Shown here: positions 44,419 through 54,043 of the stretch, piece after piece
Layout of the letters: the number at the start of each line of letters is the position of its first letter
Numbering within the stretch: the first letter of the stretch is position 1
Origin: Sphingobacterium spiritivorum
GTDB lineage: Bacteria > Bacteroidota > Bacteroidia > Sphingobacteriales > Sphingobacteriaceae
DNA: 64,000 bases
Direction: 5' to 3'
Assembly (NCBI RefSeq): GCF_016724845.1
Contig: NZ_CP068082.1
Location: 4,650,001-4,714,000 of the forward strand
Position numbers and translations under genes: made by a program
Notes under the pieces: model-generated
The model's database searches: none
What the model was told of the DNA's origin: nothing
What the model saw: the letters and a program-made list of their open reading frames with translations, nothing else

Positions 44419-45661
44419 TGTAATAGCCACTACTTGATCTGACAGTTTGGTGTCTTTAAAAATTGTCAGATTGCCTATTCGAATATAGTAATGTTTCTTC
44501 AAAATCTATATACGCAACTTGTTGCTTCTCTTGCATCGGATAAGTAATAAGTTGCTCTTCTTTTAGCGTTTCGAGCATTTTTTCTTTTGCCAAATTAATT
44601 GTATCGTTGAAGGTCTGCAGAGGTGTCTTCCCAAAGCAATACTTTCCAGTATGGGTACGATCCTGATTATAGTAAGTCATCCAACGATCAAGATCGTTTT
44701 GGAGCTCCTGAATGCTTCGGTATACTTTCTTTCTGAATGCAACAGCGTAAAACTCATCTTGAATAGTACAATGGAAACGTTCGCAAATACCATTTGTCTG
44801 AGGACTTTTTGCTTTGGTTTTTAGTGTGATCTATATCTTCGATGGCTAAATAGAGTTGATACTCATGTTGGTCTCTTACCCCGCAATATTCCGTTCCTCG
44901 ATCTGTTAATATCCTTAACAATCTTATGTCATGGTGCTCGAAAAATGGCACCACTTGGTCGTTTAGCATATCTGCGGCAACTAAAGCATTCTTGCGATCG
45001 TACAGTTTTGTAAAAGCGACTTTGGAATAGGTATCTATGAAAGTTTTCTGATATATATGCCCTACTCCTTTAATATTTCCAACATAATAAGTGTCCTGAG
45101 CTCCTAAATATCCAGGATGATACGTTTCTATTTCGCCATGTGCCTTTTTTTTCTTTAGCTTTCTCCAGTGCTATAAGCTGGGCTTCCGTCAAAACAATAC
45201 CTTCCTGTGCCGATTTTGCTTCTAAGGCCTTTAATCGAAGCTTAAAAGTTTGCAAATCATGTCGCATCCATATGCTCCGAACTCCTCCAGGTGATATCAA
45301 TATCCCTTGCTTTTTTAACTCATTAGATACCCGTAATTGGCCTAAAGCAGGTTGGTCTATGGCTAAATCCACAACAGCTTTTTCAATATATTCTTCTACT
45401 CGGTTCTTTAACACTGGCTTTCTTCTAGAAAGTTCCTGAAGCGCAAGTTCGCCTCATTGATCATACAATTCTTTGAATCTATAAAAGCTATCTCTGGAAT
45501 AGCCCATTACTTTACAGGCTCTTGATACATTGCCTAAGTGCTGAGCAAGTTCTAAAACTCTCAGTTTGTTCTTGATGATTTTTTCTTGTGTTGTCATAAC
45601 TCTAATCTATTTTACAGTTGTTAATTTATCGCAACTGTCAGATTAAGTTTTGACTACTTCA
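44419..45661 (-). mobile_element. IS481-family insertion sequence (1243 bp, inactive)
   Basis: Imperfect 29-bp terminal inverted repeats (44419-44447 and 45633-45661, 23 of 29 matching, both running into GACAGTT) begin TG and end CA. A 7-bp target duplication flanks them. Island copy 2 keeps the uninterrupted target around 59510-59516. Confidence 0.8.
44456..45597 (-). pseudogene. IS481-family transposase, broken
   Basis: Reading from the ATG at 45597 gives an HTH region (NVSRACKVMGYSRDSFYRF) and then a DDE domain with ILTDRGTEYCG and, after frame repair, SPQTNGICERFH. Three lesions are visible. A TGA interrupts the frame just upstream of the VLKNRVEEYIEK segment (about 45455). One extra A occurs in the A run at 45145-45152, and another in the run at 44818-44822. 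The enzyme cannot be made intact. Confidence 0.8.
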
Positions 45662-45668
45662 TATGAAC
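45662..45668. repeat. Target site duplication of the IS481 element (right)
   Basis: TATGAAC matches 44412-44418. Confidence 0.7.
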
Positions 45669-45696
45669 AATTTTTGGAATCTTGAAATTTTGCTCC

Positions 45697-45712
45697 GTAA
45701 CACATTTGTAAC
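45697..45712. repeat. 16-base repeat shared with the integrase promoter region
   Basis: GTAACACATTTGTAAC here is identical to 59248-59263. Island 2 has the variant GTTACGTATTTGTTAC at 59546-59561. These may be integrase arm-type sites. Confidence 0.4.
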
Positions 45713-45775
45713 GGTTTTCTTCTCGTTTATGATTTTCTAACACTACAGTTGTATTCATGCACTAAGAGTTTCAAA

Positions 45776-46936
45776 TTAGATATTGCTACAACTTGAATCG
45801 ATTGCTTTCATTTCGAGTATGTTTTTATTTATAAACTCCAATACCACCTCTGCAACAGCCTCTGCAAGCGGGACAGGGACACCGTTTCCTATCATCTTGA
45901 ATTTCTTTGTCAAAGGCAATTCCTCCGGTAAAACGTATTCATCAGGCACTCCTTGTATCCTCAATGCCTCACGTACAGACAGACGTCTGTGCTCGTAAGG
46001 GTGTAAATGAACTTCATTATTACCGTAACAAGTTGTAGGGCTATATTTGAAACGATGAAGACGCTTAAAGGAGGGCCTATTTGTTTCACCTTCGTTAATT
46101 GCACGCAATTTCTCTTCGCTTACGTGCAAATTGAAAAATTCATTTGCGTTAGGAGTCAAATTTATTTGGTTTTGTGGCACAAGACATTTTTCAACACACA
46201 GTTCAATTGGCACATCTTTAGATTTAATCACGGGCGCACCAAATTCAACTTGTTTGCCCCAATTATATTTGGTTAAAGCATTTTCATATTTTTCATTTAT
46301 AGGAAAAGGGAACCACTTGCCGAAAGAGCTTGGTTCAACAATTTTTTTATCAAGAATTTTTCTTCTGATTCCAACAAAAAATATACGTTCTCGGTGTTGA
46401 GGAACACCAAAATCCAATGAGTTTAATTTCTCGTGGTCAACGTAATATTCTTTCTCAATTCTTTTAAGTAACGTTTGCAAAAACTCTTTTGTTTCTTTCC
46501 TTTTCGTTAGGCCCGTTACATTTTCCATCACGAAAAAGGTAGGTTTCAATTCTAAAATCTTATCAAAAAAAACGATAGTAAGTTTACCTCTCTCTCCCTT
46601 AAAACCTTTTCGGGAACCATTCATACTAAAGTCCTGACAAGGTGGACCACCTATTATTCCAAAATGTTCAGGTTTTCCATTAGGAAATGCTTCTTCGATT
46701 ATTTCGTTCGATTTTACGTCTGTAATAGACTTCGTATTAAAAATTTCTGCTTTAATTCCATTTCCTCGAGATTTTCTCCATGAAGTAATCCCCGCTGCAT
46801 GAAGTTTTGCAAACACTTTATCGAACTCATTCGTCCAAACAATTTCAAAACCAGCTTTCTCAAAGCCCATATCCATAAATCCTCCCCCGGAATAAAAGGA
46901 GAGAACAGGGATTTTATGTTCGTTAAATTTGTTCAT
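45776..46936 (-). CDS. Cytosine-5 DNA methyltransferase, candidate DruM (copy 1)
   Basis: 386 residues. All main C5-methyltransferase motifs are present: SFYSGGGFMDMGFEKAG (SAM binding), GGPPCQDFS with catalytic Cys100, FFVMENVTGL (Glu138), QHRERIFFVGIR and the C-terminal NGVPVPLAEAVAE. It would mark host DNA as self. It is the last gene of the operon and overlaps the nuclease gene by 14 bases. A methyltransferase next to a DUF1998 helicase fits type II Druantia or DISARM; the partner set favours Druantia. Confidence 0.88.
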   Translation of the reverse strand: MNKFNEHKIPVLSFYSGGGFMDMGFEKAGFEIVWTNEFDKVFAKLHAAGITSWRKSRGNGIKAEIFNTKSITDVKSNEIIEEAFPNGKPEHFGIIGGPPCQDFSMNGSRKGFKGERGKLTIVFFDKILELKPTFFVMENVTGLTKRKETKEFLQTLLKRIEKEYYVDHEKLNSLDFGVPQHRERIFFVGIRRKILDKKIVEPSSFGKWFPFPINEKYENALTKYNWGKQVEFGAPVIKSKDVPIELCVEKCLVPQNQINLTPNANEFFNLHVSEEKLRAINEGETNRPSFKRLHRFKYSPTTCYGNNEVHLHPYEHRRLSVREALRIQGVPDEYVLPEELPLTKKFKMIGNGVPVPLAEAVAEVVLEFINKNILEMKAIDSSCSNI

Positions 46937-48002
46937 AAATCATTGTCGTGTCGGTAACAGAATATACAAAATCTGTCGACTCTTTTCGCAAATTGTAAAT
47001 ACTTATTTTTTTCTTTCTTTTATGGCTTAATTCGTCAAATCTTTCAGAATTAAAATTTTTTATGGTTAATTGTTTTGTACCATTTTGTAAAAACACATTA
47101 ACATTTCCATTTTGAAATTTCTTTATATCTTTAACTTCGCCGAAAACATCATTGAATGAAAAATCAGTTTCAAGTTTTCTGATAAAAAAAGAACAAGCTG
47201 GCCTATATAAACAGTACTTGCAGTTTACTTCTGTTGGAGTAACTGAAAATGATTTTGTACTTATACAGTTATTCGTTGTCTTTAAAAGATTTTTTGCTTC
47301 ATCATATATTATTTTACATTCTTCTTCGGAAAACGTAACCATAAACTTTTGATTCGCCAAATCCACCAAGCTTAAACTCGTTGGAAACCTATTCGTGTTT
47401 TCAAAATACAAATAGGCATAAAGTTTAAGTTGCTCTTTGTATTCTTCTTTTACATCAGAATATAACTCTCCCTCATCATCTAAACAATCTTGTGTGATTG
47501 CACCGGTTTTGAAGTCCAAAATTTCTATTTCATTTCCGTTCTCAATCACTAAATCAACTTTTCCACCAATCACTTTATCTTGCGATTCAAACCATTTTTC
47601 AGAATAAAAATTTACGACACCTAAGTTCGTTTGTTGTTTAGGTTCGTTTCTTAAATGTTTTTTCAATTGGATTTTTTTTAGACCGAAATTTCTCAACTTC
47701 TTTTGGAGTGGAACGAAAAATCCAAAACCATTTTCCTGCAAATCTTCTTCAACAGTTTTCAATTGCTTATCAAACTCCGTATTAAAATTATCTTCATTTT
47801 TTACAATTCCTTTTGTAATCAATTCAAGTATTTTGTGCAATACTGTACCGAAATAGGCATTAGGTGAAAGCGGAAGTAAAGGCTTCTTATCAAATGCTTC
47901 TGCCAATAAAGATTTGTAAGCACAATTTTTCATTGAATAAAACTGGCTTGGCGAAATACGTTTGATTTCTTTAAAATTTATATCTCCAATTTTATTCATC
48001 AT
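46923..48002 (-). CDS. PD-(D/E)XK nuclease with Fe-S cysteines, candidate DruF (copy 1)
   Basis: 359 residues. The RecB/AddB-type nuclease core is visible: His56, Asp150 in GGKVDLVIE, Asp163-x-Lys165 in EILDFKTG, and Gln191/Tyr195 in EQLKLYAYLY. Cys27 near the N-terminus, together with Cys261, Cys264 and Cys270 (CKYCLYRPAC), forms the four-cysteine arrangement of AddB and Cas4 iron-sulfur nucleases. It would cut or process DNA with the helicase. It overlaps both neighbours (4 and 14 bases). The DruF equation is inferred from position. Confidence 0.8.
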   Translation of the reverse strand: MMNKIGDINFKEIKRISPSQFYSMKNCAYKSLLAEAFDKKPLLPLSPNAYFGTVLHKILELITKGIVKNEDNFNTEFDKQLKTVEEDLQENGFGFFVPLQKKLRNFGLKKIQLKKHLRNEPKQQTNLGVVNFYSEKWFESQDKVIGGKVDLVIENGNEIEILDFKTGAITQDCLDDEGELYSDVKEEYKEQLKLYAYLYFENTNRFPTSLSLVDLANQKFMVTFSEEECKIIYDEAKNLLKTTNNCISTKSFSVTPTEVNCKYCLYRPACSFFIRKLETDFSFNDVFGEVKDIKKFQNGNVNVFLQNGTKQLTIKNFNSERFDELSHKRKKKISIYNLRKESTDFVYSVTDTTMIYEQI

Positions 48003-51000
48003 CTCTCAATCAATTTTTCATAACACCATCCCGGTCTACGATGTAAGTTGAACGTGTCAATTATGCTAATTTTTCCTCCCTTACTTTCTGTATGTTCTTT
48101 TATTTCATTGTAAATTTCCGCTAACCAATTTGCTTCACTGAAATTTCTCAAATTCCAAAATGGGTGAACAATCATTATGATGTGTCTCTTATTTTTACCA
48201 CCAAATTTGATGATTGGTAAATTGCCTATTTCTCCTATTTCTGCTGTTTGAGAATTCGAATAAAAAGAGGCAAAGAAAGAATCCCGCAATTCAGTTGCAA
48301 AAGAAAGCCAATCTTGCAATTCCACAAAATTAAAATTTCCGTCTGCACCACAGACAAAGTTTGAATCGCTCATAACACGTAACAGTGACAAGCCTAACCG
48401 CCAATCAAGCAAGCTATGATAATTCATATTTCTATATACTTTCAAGCAATCGTAACAAGCATCATCACATTTTATATGATGTATTTTTGAATGGATTTTT
48501 CCTAAATAGCTATTCATATTACTTGGTTCCATTGCTTCCGAAAGAATGTTTTGAAAATCGTTGTATAAAAATCTCACAAAGCCCGAACCATTTGGCAATT
48601 CATCAGTCAAAATAATTTCTGCAATTCTTCTGTTTGTACCATCGTCAAGCATTTTCATTGAAATATCAGCAATTTCAATTTCGGTTGGGTCAACATCAAG
48701 TCTATCAGCCAAAATCCGCTGAAGCAAAAAAGCGGCTGAATAATATCCTGAACGCACACCGTTGCTTTGTGCTTTAACGTGTGGCAAATCAGTTTCACTA
48801 TAGAACATATTCAAGTCAAGTTCCAAAGGAATAATCGAAGGTGCTATTCTGAATATCTCTGTATTTTTATTGCTTGCTAACGCAATTTGCTCGTCTGTAA
48901 TTGTCGCGTTTTGTTGAACAAACATAGAATAACCATTGCTATCATTTGTTGGTACAGCTAAATCATTCAAGAGCCATTGATTATTAAACCAAAATCCGTT
49001 TTGATTGAAAGGAAATTTGTTGTTTGTGTTGTAAAATTTTCCTGTGAAAAATTTATCGGAATTTGTATTTACTCTCCAAGTAACATCGTTATCTGAAATG
49101 GAAATTGAAGCGTTACTTATTTTTTCCGTCTTTGCTGAACCGATTTTTTCTGCAAAAATTGGTGGCCGTGAAAGCAAAAATTCTGAATCATCTTTAGTGT
49201 CGCTTCCTACTGAAAGATTTGTTCTGTATCCTCTTGGTGATTTCAGCATGAAAGGTCGTTGATATTTATTTGGGTTGTCTTCACCACAATTTGGACAAAC
49301 ATCAAATTGGTTTTGGTTTTCCAATTCTACTTTTCGTTCTTCCGAATATGTTTCAAAAAAACCGCAAGACCTACAACGAACAAACCAACGGTTTAGTGAA
49401 AACGGAAGTAAGTTGTTGGTTTCAACATTTATTACAATTTGATTTCCGTTTCTACGTGTATTGATAAAATCACTTGTAAAACCAATAACCTGATGAATTG
49501 CCTTGTCTTTTGTTTTCTGTGCACCCGGTGCAAATTCATAAATAGCCATTGCTTGCGCTCGGTCTATTGAAAGTGGTTCAGATTTTCTGTTTATACTGTG
49601 ATACAAGTTTTTAATGGTAGTTGGCATTCCGAACATTGGTAAAATCCCGCCTTCGGCAAACTTTTCAGAAATGTCGTTTGATGCAATTTCTTCGTTGCTG
49701 ATTATGCTTTGCGCTTTTTCAATTAAACCGTTTTCTGTTGTTACATCAGAAACCCAATTTATAAATTCTGCTCTTTTATTTTGTAATTGTGGTGTAAGCA
49801 AAGCATCGACAGTTTGTTTAATCGCTTTTTTATTTTCATTTATCCAATTAGCAATTTCAGATTTGTAAATTGCCCAACTATCAACTGAACCAAATTCTCC
49901 GTGAACACTTGATTTGTCATCAGAAGTAATATCAATTTCTTTTTCAACGTATGCTCTCCTTAAAATTTCTTTTGCAAGCAACCGTTTAAAAATCCGCTCT
50001 TGCCCCATTGTCAAGAAAGGTGTTGGCGGTGCATCACCTGTGATTTTTTGAGGGTTTGCAAAATAAAATTCATCGTGACTTCTACCTCTGCAAAAAGTCA
50101 AAATCACGGAATAGGCTTGTCCTCTACGACCTGCACGACCAACTCTTTGTTGGTAGTTGAAACGTTGAGGCGGCATATTTCCCAACATCACGGCTTGTAA
50201 TGCCCCAATATCAACCCCAACCTCAAGTGTTGTCGTTACACTCAACAAATCAATTGCTTTTACTTGTCTGTTGCCTTCATCTGGCAAAATAATGTTTCTA
50301 AAATGCCGTTGTCTTTCAAATTGGTCGTCTGTTTGTCCGGTAAGTTCTTCACAGTGCAAACGGATTGGTGGACGTTGTTGTTTAATTGCATTGTAAGAAA
50401 GGTAATTTTCTTTCCAAATATCATCACAAATTTTGCTATGAGTTGTTTGTAACGCTGTGACAGAATGAGTGCAAATGCCTCCGCTAAAATGCAAGTGTGA
50501 CCTATTTCCCCTTGTACTTGTCCATACTTTATCAGTTGCTTGTGCAACTTTGATGAAAAGATTTTCAATTTGAATTCCTGTGTCGCCTCTTAATAAACTA
50601 CTTGTTGAAAGTGTATTGAAAACAGCTGTTCCTATTTCATTTTCTTGTTTTGAAAACCTATTTGCAACGGCACGAATGTATTTTTTTACTTGTCCGGGAA
50701 AATCATTGTATTGTGTAAAATTGAAAGGACTTGCATCTTCAACTTTGTTATGTTTGTACTTGTCCCCTAAAATCCTAATTGTAGAATTTATAATTTGTAA
50801 AAACTCATCTTTTGCTAAAGCAACTACTCTAGCTTGGTCTGCTACAACTTCTAATTCTGGATTTATACATACATAACCTAATGCAGAAGATTCAAACGAA
50901 TAGAACAGTGAACCAAAGAACATAGATGCGAGTCCGTCAAAAGAACCTTCTTTCAAATCGTTTATGTATGATTGGTCTGCTCCGTTTGCCCATTGAAAAT

Positions 51001-54000
51001 TAGTAAAATCAACAAGTTTAAACCAAGGTTCAAAATTATTATTCAGCTCTCTTGTTTGTAAAGAAATGTCGTTTCCCCCTGGATTTATCCCCAACTCTAC
51101 AAAACGCTTTACAAGCGGTGCGAGATTTATGGAATTAGTAATATCAACTAAACTTCTTACATTGAGAGTAAGCAAACGAACTTCGTTCAATTTTGCTTCT
51201 GCTTCTTGTTTTTCTCGTAACTTATTTGTGTTACTCCCATTGTAACTTGAATTGTCAACCAAGTATTCTATCTCATCAAAAGTTGTTTGCGATTGCTGTT
51301 TCATTTCTTCCTGTTTGGCAGTATCTCCATTATCAAAAGCACACAAAATTTGGAAGCGTAACATTAAACTTGAATGTAATTCATTCACTAAAATTTCACG
51401 CATTAAATCAGTAAAGTGATTGCGTTCAATTCCGTTTGCAACTTGTGCCGCATCTTCCCGGCTATCAGAAAACACAACTAATTTTCTTTCCTCTTCGTTG
51501 CTTGGAAGTTGATACATCAACTCTTTTGCAAACATTTGAGTTGTTTTGGCGAAACCGGTTCTGAAACCACGAATAGTAGAAGTTTTGCTTTTGTTCCAAT
51601 CTTGTCTTCTTTTCTGGTGATTTACACCACACCCCGGACAAACGCTTGGCAATGCTTTGTGTGTTTCTATCGTAGAAATATCTCCATTTGCGTCGGGTAA
51701 AGCAATATCACGATTTGAATTGTTTGTAATGATGAAATAATATCCTTTAATCCATCGTTCAGGTTTTTCGTCGGCTTTGTTGTGAGAATTGTCAATGTCG
51801 CCTGAAATGCAGTTAAGTGATGCAGGAATCCAATTTGCTTCAAAATCACCTTGATTAAAACCATTTAAAGTAGGCTGGCGCCAATAATTTTGAGGAACCC
51901 CCGGCTCGGCATCGTGTTGAATAAACTCTTGATTTCCACAGGCCCAAAAAACGGCATATTCTTGGTAACTTCTTTTCTCAACTAATTTTGCAGGTGTTTT
52001 TTCCGGAATGCCTTCAATGTTTGGACTGATTGGCAATAATTCAAAAGCACCATTACCCGTAACTAATCGGCTGCCACCAAACAACGTTGTTCCGCAATTA
52101 TCGCAATAGAGTAACTCCAAAATACGATTTCCGTTTTCTGAATTTATTCGTGTATTAGAATAAAGTTTTCCAACTGTACGTTCTCCATCAGAATATATTT
52201 CATCAACGTCATTGGGTTTTACAGAACCCCAAATGCCTTCAATGTTTCTAAAGAAATAGTGAAATCTGAAACGAGGCAACTTTCTGTCATCAAGAATTTT
52301 ATCTACAATAATTTTGAATTCTGGTTCGTCTAACATTGCTCTTGCAATCAATAAACCACGCAAAGCGTTTTCTAAATCTTCTTTGTTAGTTGTGTTTTCA
52401 AAAATTGTTTCAGCATAATATTTTCCGTTTAAATCATCGCCATTTGCTTGTATTGAGCAAACAGCTTTGTAATCCTGACAAGGCGAAAACAAACGTTCTT
52501 TCAATTGAAAGTTTGGATTAGTAATTACCGATAGTAATTTTGAAATTCCATCTCCGTCTTGTGATAAATTGAAAGTTGTTGCAAGTTGCGTTGCTGTTGC
52601 TTCGCAAGTTGAAATAAAATTTTCGTCAGCTATATTTCCTTTTACTTCTGAAAACTTTTTCGCAATTTCTTTGAAAGGATTTACTGGAAGTTTTCTTCCG
52701 TTTTCGGGAAACGCTGTAATTTTATTATTTTTTCCTTCAATGATTTTGAACGGTTTTTCTGTTCCAAAAAAGTCTTTCAGAAATTGTTTACTTTCTTTTC
52801 CTTCTTTTGTTTCTTCTTTTGCTTCCAACGAAGCACTGGAAGCAAGAATGCGTAATTGTGGGTGATTAGGATTTAAACCTAATCGATTAAGAACAAGTTT
52901 GAGCAAATACGCAACTTCTGTTCCTTGCGTTCCTCTGTATAAATGCAACTCGTCAATGATTAAGTGAAAAATGTTGTTTTCACTTTCTTCTAACCATTGT
53001 TTTGTTTCGTCAAAGATTCCTTTGTCAATATCACGCATTAACATTATGCTCAACATTGAATAGTTGGTAATCATAATGTCGGGCGGTGCGACTTGCATAT
53101 CAAATCGGCTTCTCATTTCTGCACCATCTAAACGTTGGAAAAATGATTTCAAATCCTTGGCCTCGCTTCCTATTTTTCCCGTTTTTTGAATGTATTCTGC
53201 TACACGGTTTGAATCTGTTTCTATCTGTTGTAACTGTTCTTTAAGTTGATTTACTTTCCTTGTGTTTATTGCAAAAGCCCCGTCATCTTTTACTTTTTTC
53301 ATTTCTCCGGCAACAGGCGAACTCCCGTTATATCTTCCAAAATAAATTGCGTTGCCATCAGTATTTTCACTTAACCAATTTCTTGTGTCGTCTGAATCCA
53401 ATGCTTTTCGCAAACGACTCATTTGGTCTTCTACCAAAGCGTTCATTGGGTAGAGTATCAATGCTCTTACTCCAGCTTTTCTTGTTTCGTGGTTGCGTTG
53501 CCTTACCGCATTGCTTAAAGTGAAGTTCGAAGTGTTGACAATTTCCCTTGCAGAAAGTCCACCATTATCACACCACCAATTATTTATACTTGTGGATTTT
53601 GGGTTTGGGGCTTGCCAATTGGAAAGTTCTTTTGAAAGCTGGGCGAATAGTGGCAGTAAGAATGATTCCGTTTTTCCCGAACCTGTACCGGAAGTAATAA
53701 TGCAATTATTTCCAAGCAAGGTTTGTTTCAACATTTCTGCTTGATGCAAATGTAAAGGGAAATCCCCAACAAGTCCCGTATTTACAAGCCCCTTAAATGT
53801 TTTGACTTCTGCATCACTCAACGCATTTCCTAAATCTTCAAGTGTTAAATCATTTATCTTTTTTCCACTTGAGACATAATCGGGCAAAGGCTCAATCCAA
53901 GGCTTACGATAAAGTACTCTGTCGTAGTTCAATAAGTCATAACGCTCCTTTTCAATGCCTTCAAACTTTGTTCTGAACGCAGTTTTTATATAACGAATAA

Positions 54001-54043
54001 AATTCTCTTTTATGGTTTCAAACGAACCTATTGGGTCTTTCAT
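47999..54043 (-). CDS. druE: Giant DEAD/DEAH helicase with DUF1998-type C-terminus, candidate DruE (copy 1)
   Basis: 2014 residues. Helicase motifs: Walker A GTGSGKT (119-125), motif Ia ILYPMNALVEDQM, motif II DELH (364-367), motif III ASSASL, motif V TLEVGVDIGALQAV and motif VI QQRVGRAGRRGQA. Cys pairs for zinc occur several times (CDNCGTTLF, CPGCGVNHQ, CRSCGFF with CPNCGEDN). The C-terminal part has DELPNGSGF and CDDACYDCLKVYRN, the DUF1998 signature. Size and order match DruE, the only gene common to all Druantia types. It overlaps its neighbours by 4 bases on each side. Confidence 0.8.
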   Translation of the reverse strand: MKDPIGSFETIKENFIRYIKTAFRTKFEGIEKERYDLLNYDRVLYRKPWIEPLPDYVSSGKKINDLTLEDLGNALSDAEVKTFKGLVNTGLVGDFPLHLHQAEMLKQTLLGNNCIITSGTGSGKTESFLLPLFAQLSKELSNWQAPNPKSTSINNWWCDNGGLSAREIVNTSNFTLSNAVRQRNHETRKAGVRALILYPMNALVEDQMSRLRKALDSDDTRNWLSENTDGNAIYFGRYNGSSPVAGEMKKVKDDGAFAINTRKVNQLKEQLQQIETDSNRVAEYIQKTGKIGSEAKDLKSFFQRLDGAEMRSRFDMQVAPPDIMITNYSMLSIMLMRDIDKGIFDETKQWLEESENNIFHLIIDELHLYRGTQGTEVAYLLKLVLNRLGLNPNHPQLRILASSASLEAKEETKEGKESKQFLKDFFGTEKPFKIIEGKNNKITAFPENGRKLPVNPFKEIAKKFSEVKGNIADENFISTCEATATQLATTFNLSQDGDGISKLLSVITNPNFQLKERLFSPCQDYKAVCSIQANGDDLNGKYYAETIFENTTNKEDLENALRGLLIARAMLDEPEFKIIVDKILDDRKLPRFRFHYFFRNIEGIWGSVKPNDVDEIYSDGERTVGKLYSNTRINSENGNRILELLYCDNCGTTLFGGSRLVTGNGAFELLPISPNIEGIPEKTPAKLVEKRSYQEYAVFWACGNQEFIQHDAEPGVPQNYWRQPTLNGFNQGDFEANWIPASLNCISGDIDNSHNKADEKPERWIKGYYFIITNNSNRDIALPDANGDISTIETHKALPSVCPGCGVNHQKRRQDWNKSKTSTIRGFRTGFAKTTQMFAKELMYQLPSNEEERKLVVFSDSREDAAQVANGIERNHFTDLMREILVNELHSSLMLRFQILCAFDNGDTAKQEEMKQQSQTTFDEIEYLVDNSSYNGSNTNKLREKQEAEAKLNEVRLLTLNVRSLVDITNSINLAPLVKRFVELGINPGGNDISLQTRELNNNFEPWFKLVDFTNFQWANGADQSYINDLKEGSFDGLASMFFGSLFYSFESSALGYVCINPELEVVADQARVVALAKDEFLQIINSTIRILGDKYKHNKVEDASPFNFTQYNDFPGQVKKYIRAVANRFSKQENEIGTAVFNTLSTSSLLRGDTGIQIENLFIKVAQATDKVWTSTRGNRSHLHFSGGICTHSVTALQTTHSKICDDIWKENYLSYNAIKQQRPPIRLHCEELTGQTDDQFERQRHFRNIILPDEGNRQVKAIDLLSVTTTLEVGVDIGALQAVMLGNMPPQRFNYQQRVGRAGRRGQAYSVILTFCRGRSHDEFYFANPQKITGDAPPTPFLTMGQERIFKRLLAKEILRRAYVEKEIDITSDDKSSVHGEFGSVDSWAIYKSEIANWINENKKAIKQTVDALLTPQLQNKRAEFINWVSDVTTENGLIEKAQSIISNEEIASNDISEKFAEGGILPMFGMPTTIKNLYHSINRKSEPLSIDRAQAMAIYEFAPGAQKTKDKAIHQVIGFTSDFINTRRNGNQIVINVETNNLLPFSLNRWFVRCRSCGFFETYSEERKVELENQNQFDVCPNCGEDNPNKYQRPFMLKSPRGYRTNLSVGSDTKDDSEFLLSRPPIFAEKIGSAKTEKISNASISISDNDVTWRVNTNSDKFFTGKFYNTNNKFPFNQNGFWFNNQWLLNDLAVPTNDSNGYSMFVQQNATITDEQIALASNKNTEIFRIAPSIIPLELDLNMFYSETDLPHVKAQSNGVRSGYYSAAFLLQRILADRLDVDPTEIEIADISMKMLDDGTNRRIAEIILTDELPNGSGFVRFLYNDFQNILSEAMEPSNMNSYLGKIHSKIHHIKCDDACYDCLKVYRNMNYHSLLDWRLGLSLLRVMSDSNFVCGADGNFNFVELQDWLSFATELRDSFFASFYSNSQTAEIGEIGNLPIIKFGGKNKRHIIMIVHPFWNLRNFSEANWLAEIYNEIKEHTESKGGKISIIDTFNLHRRPGWCYEKLIER

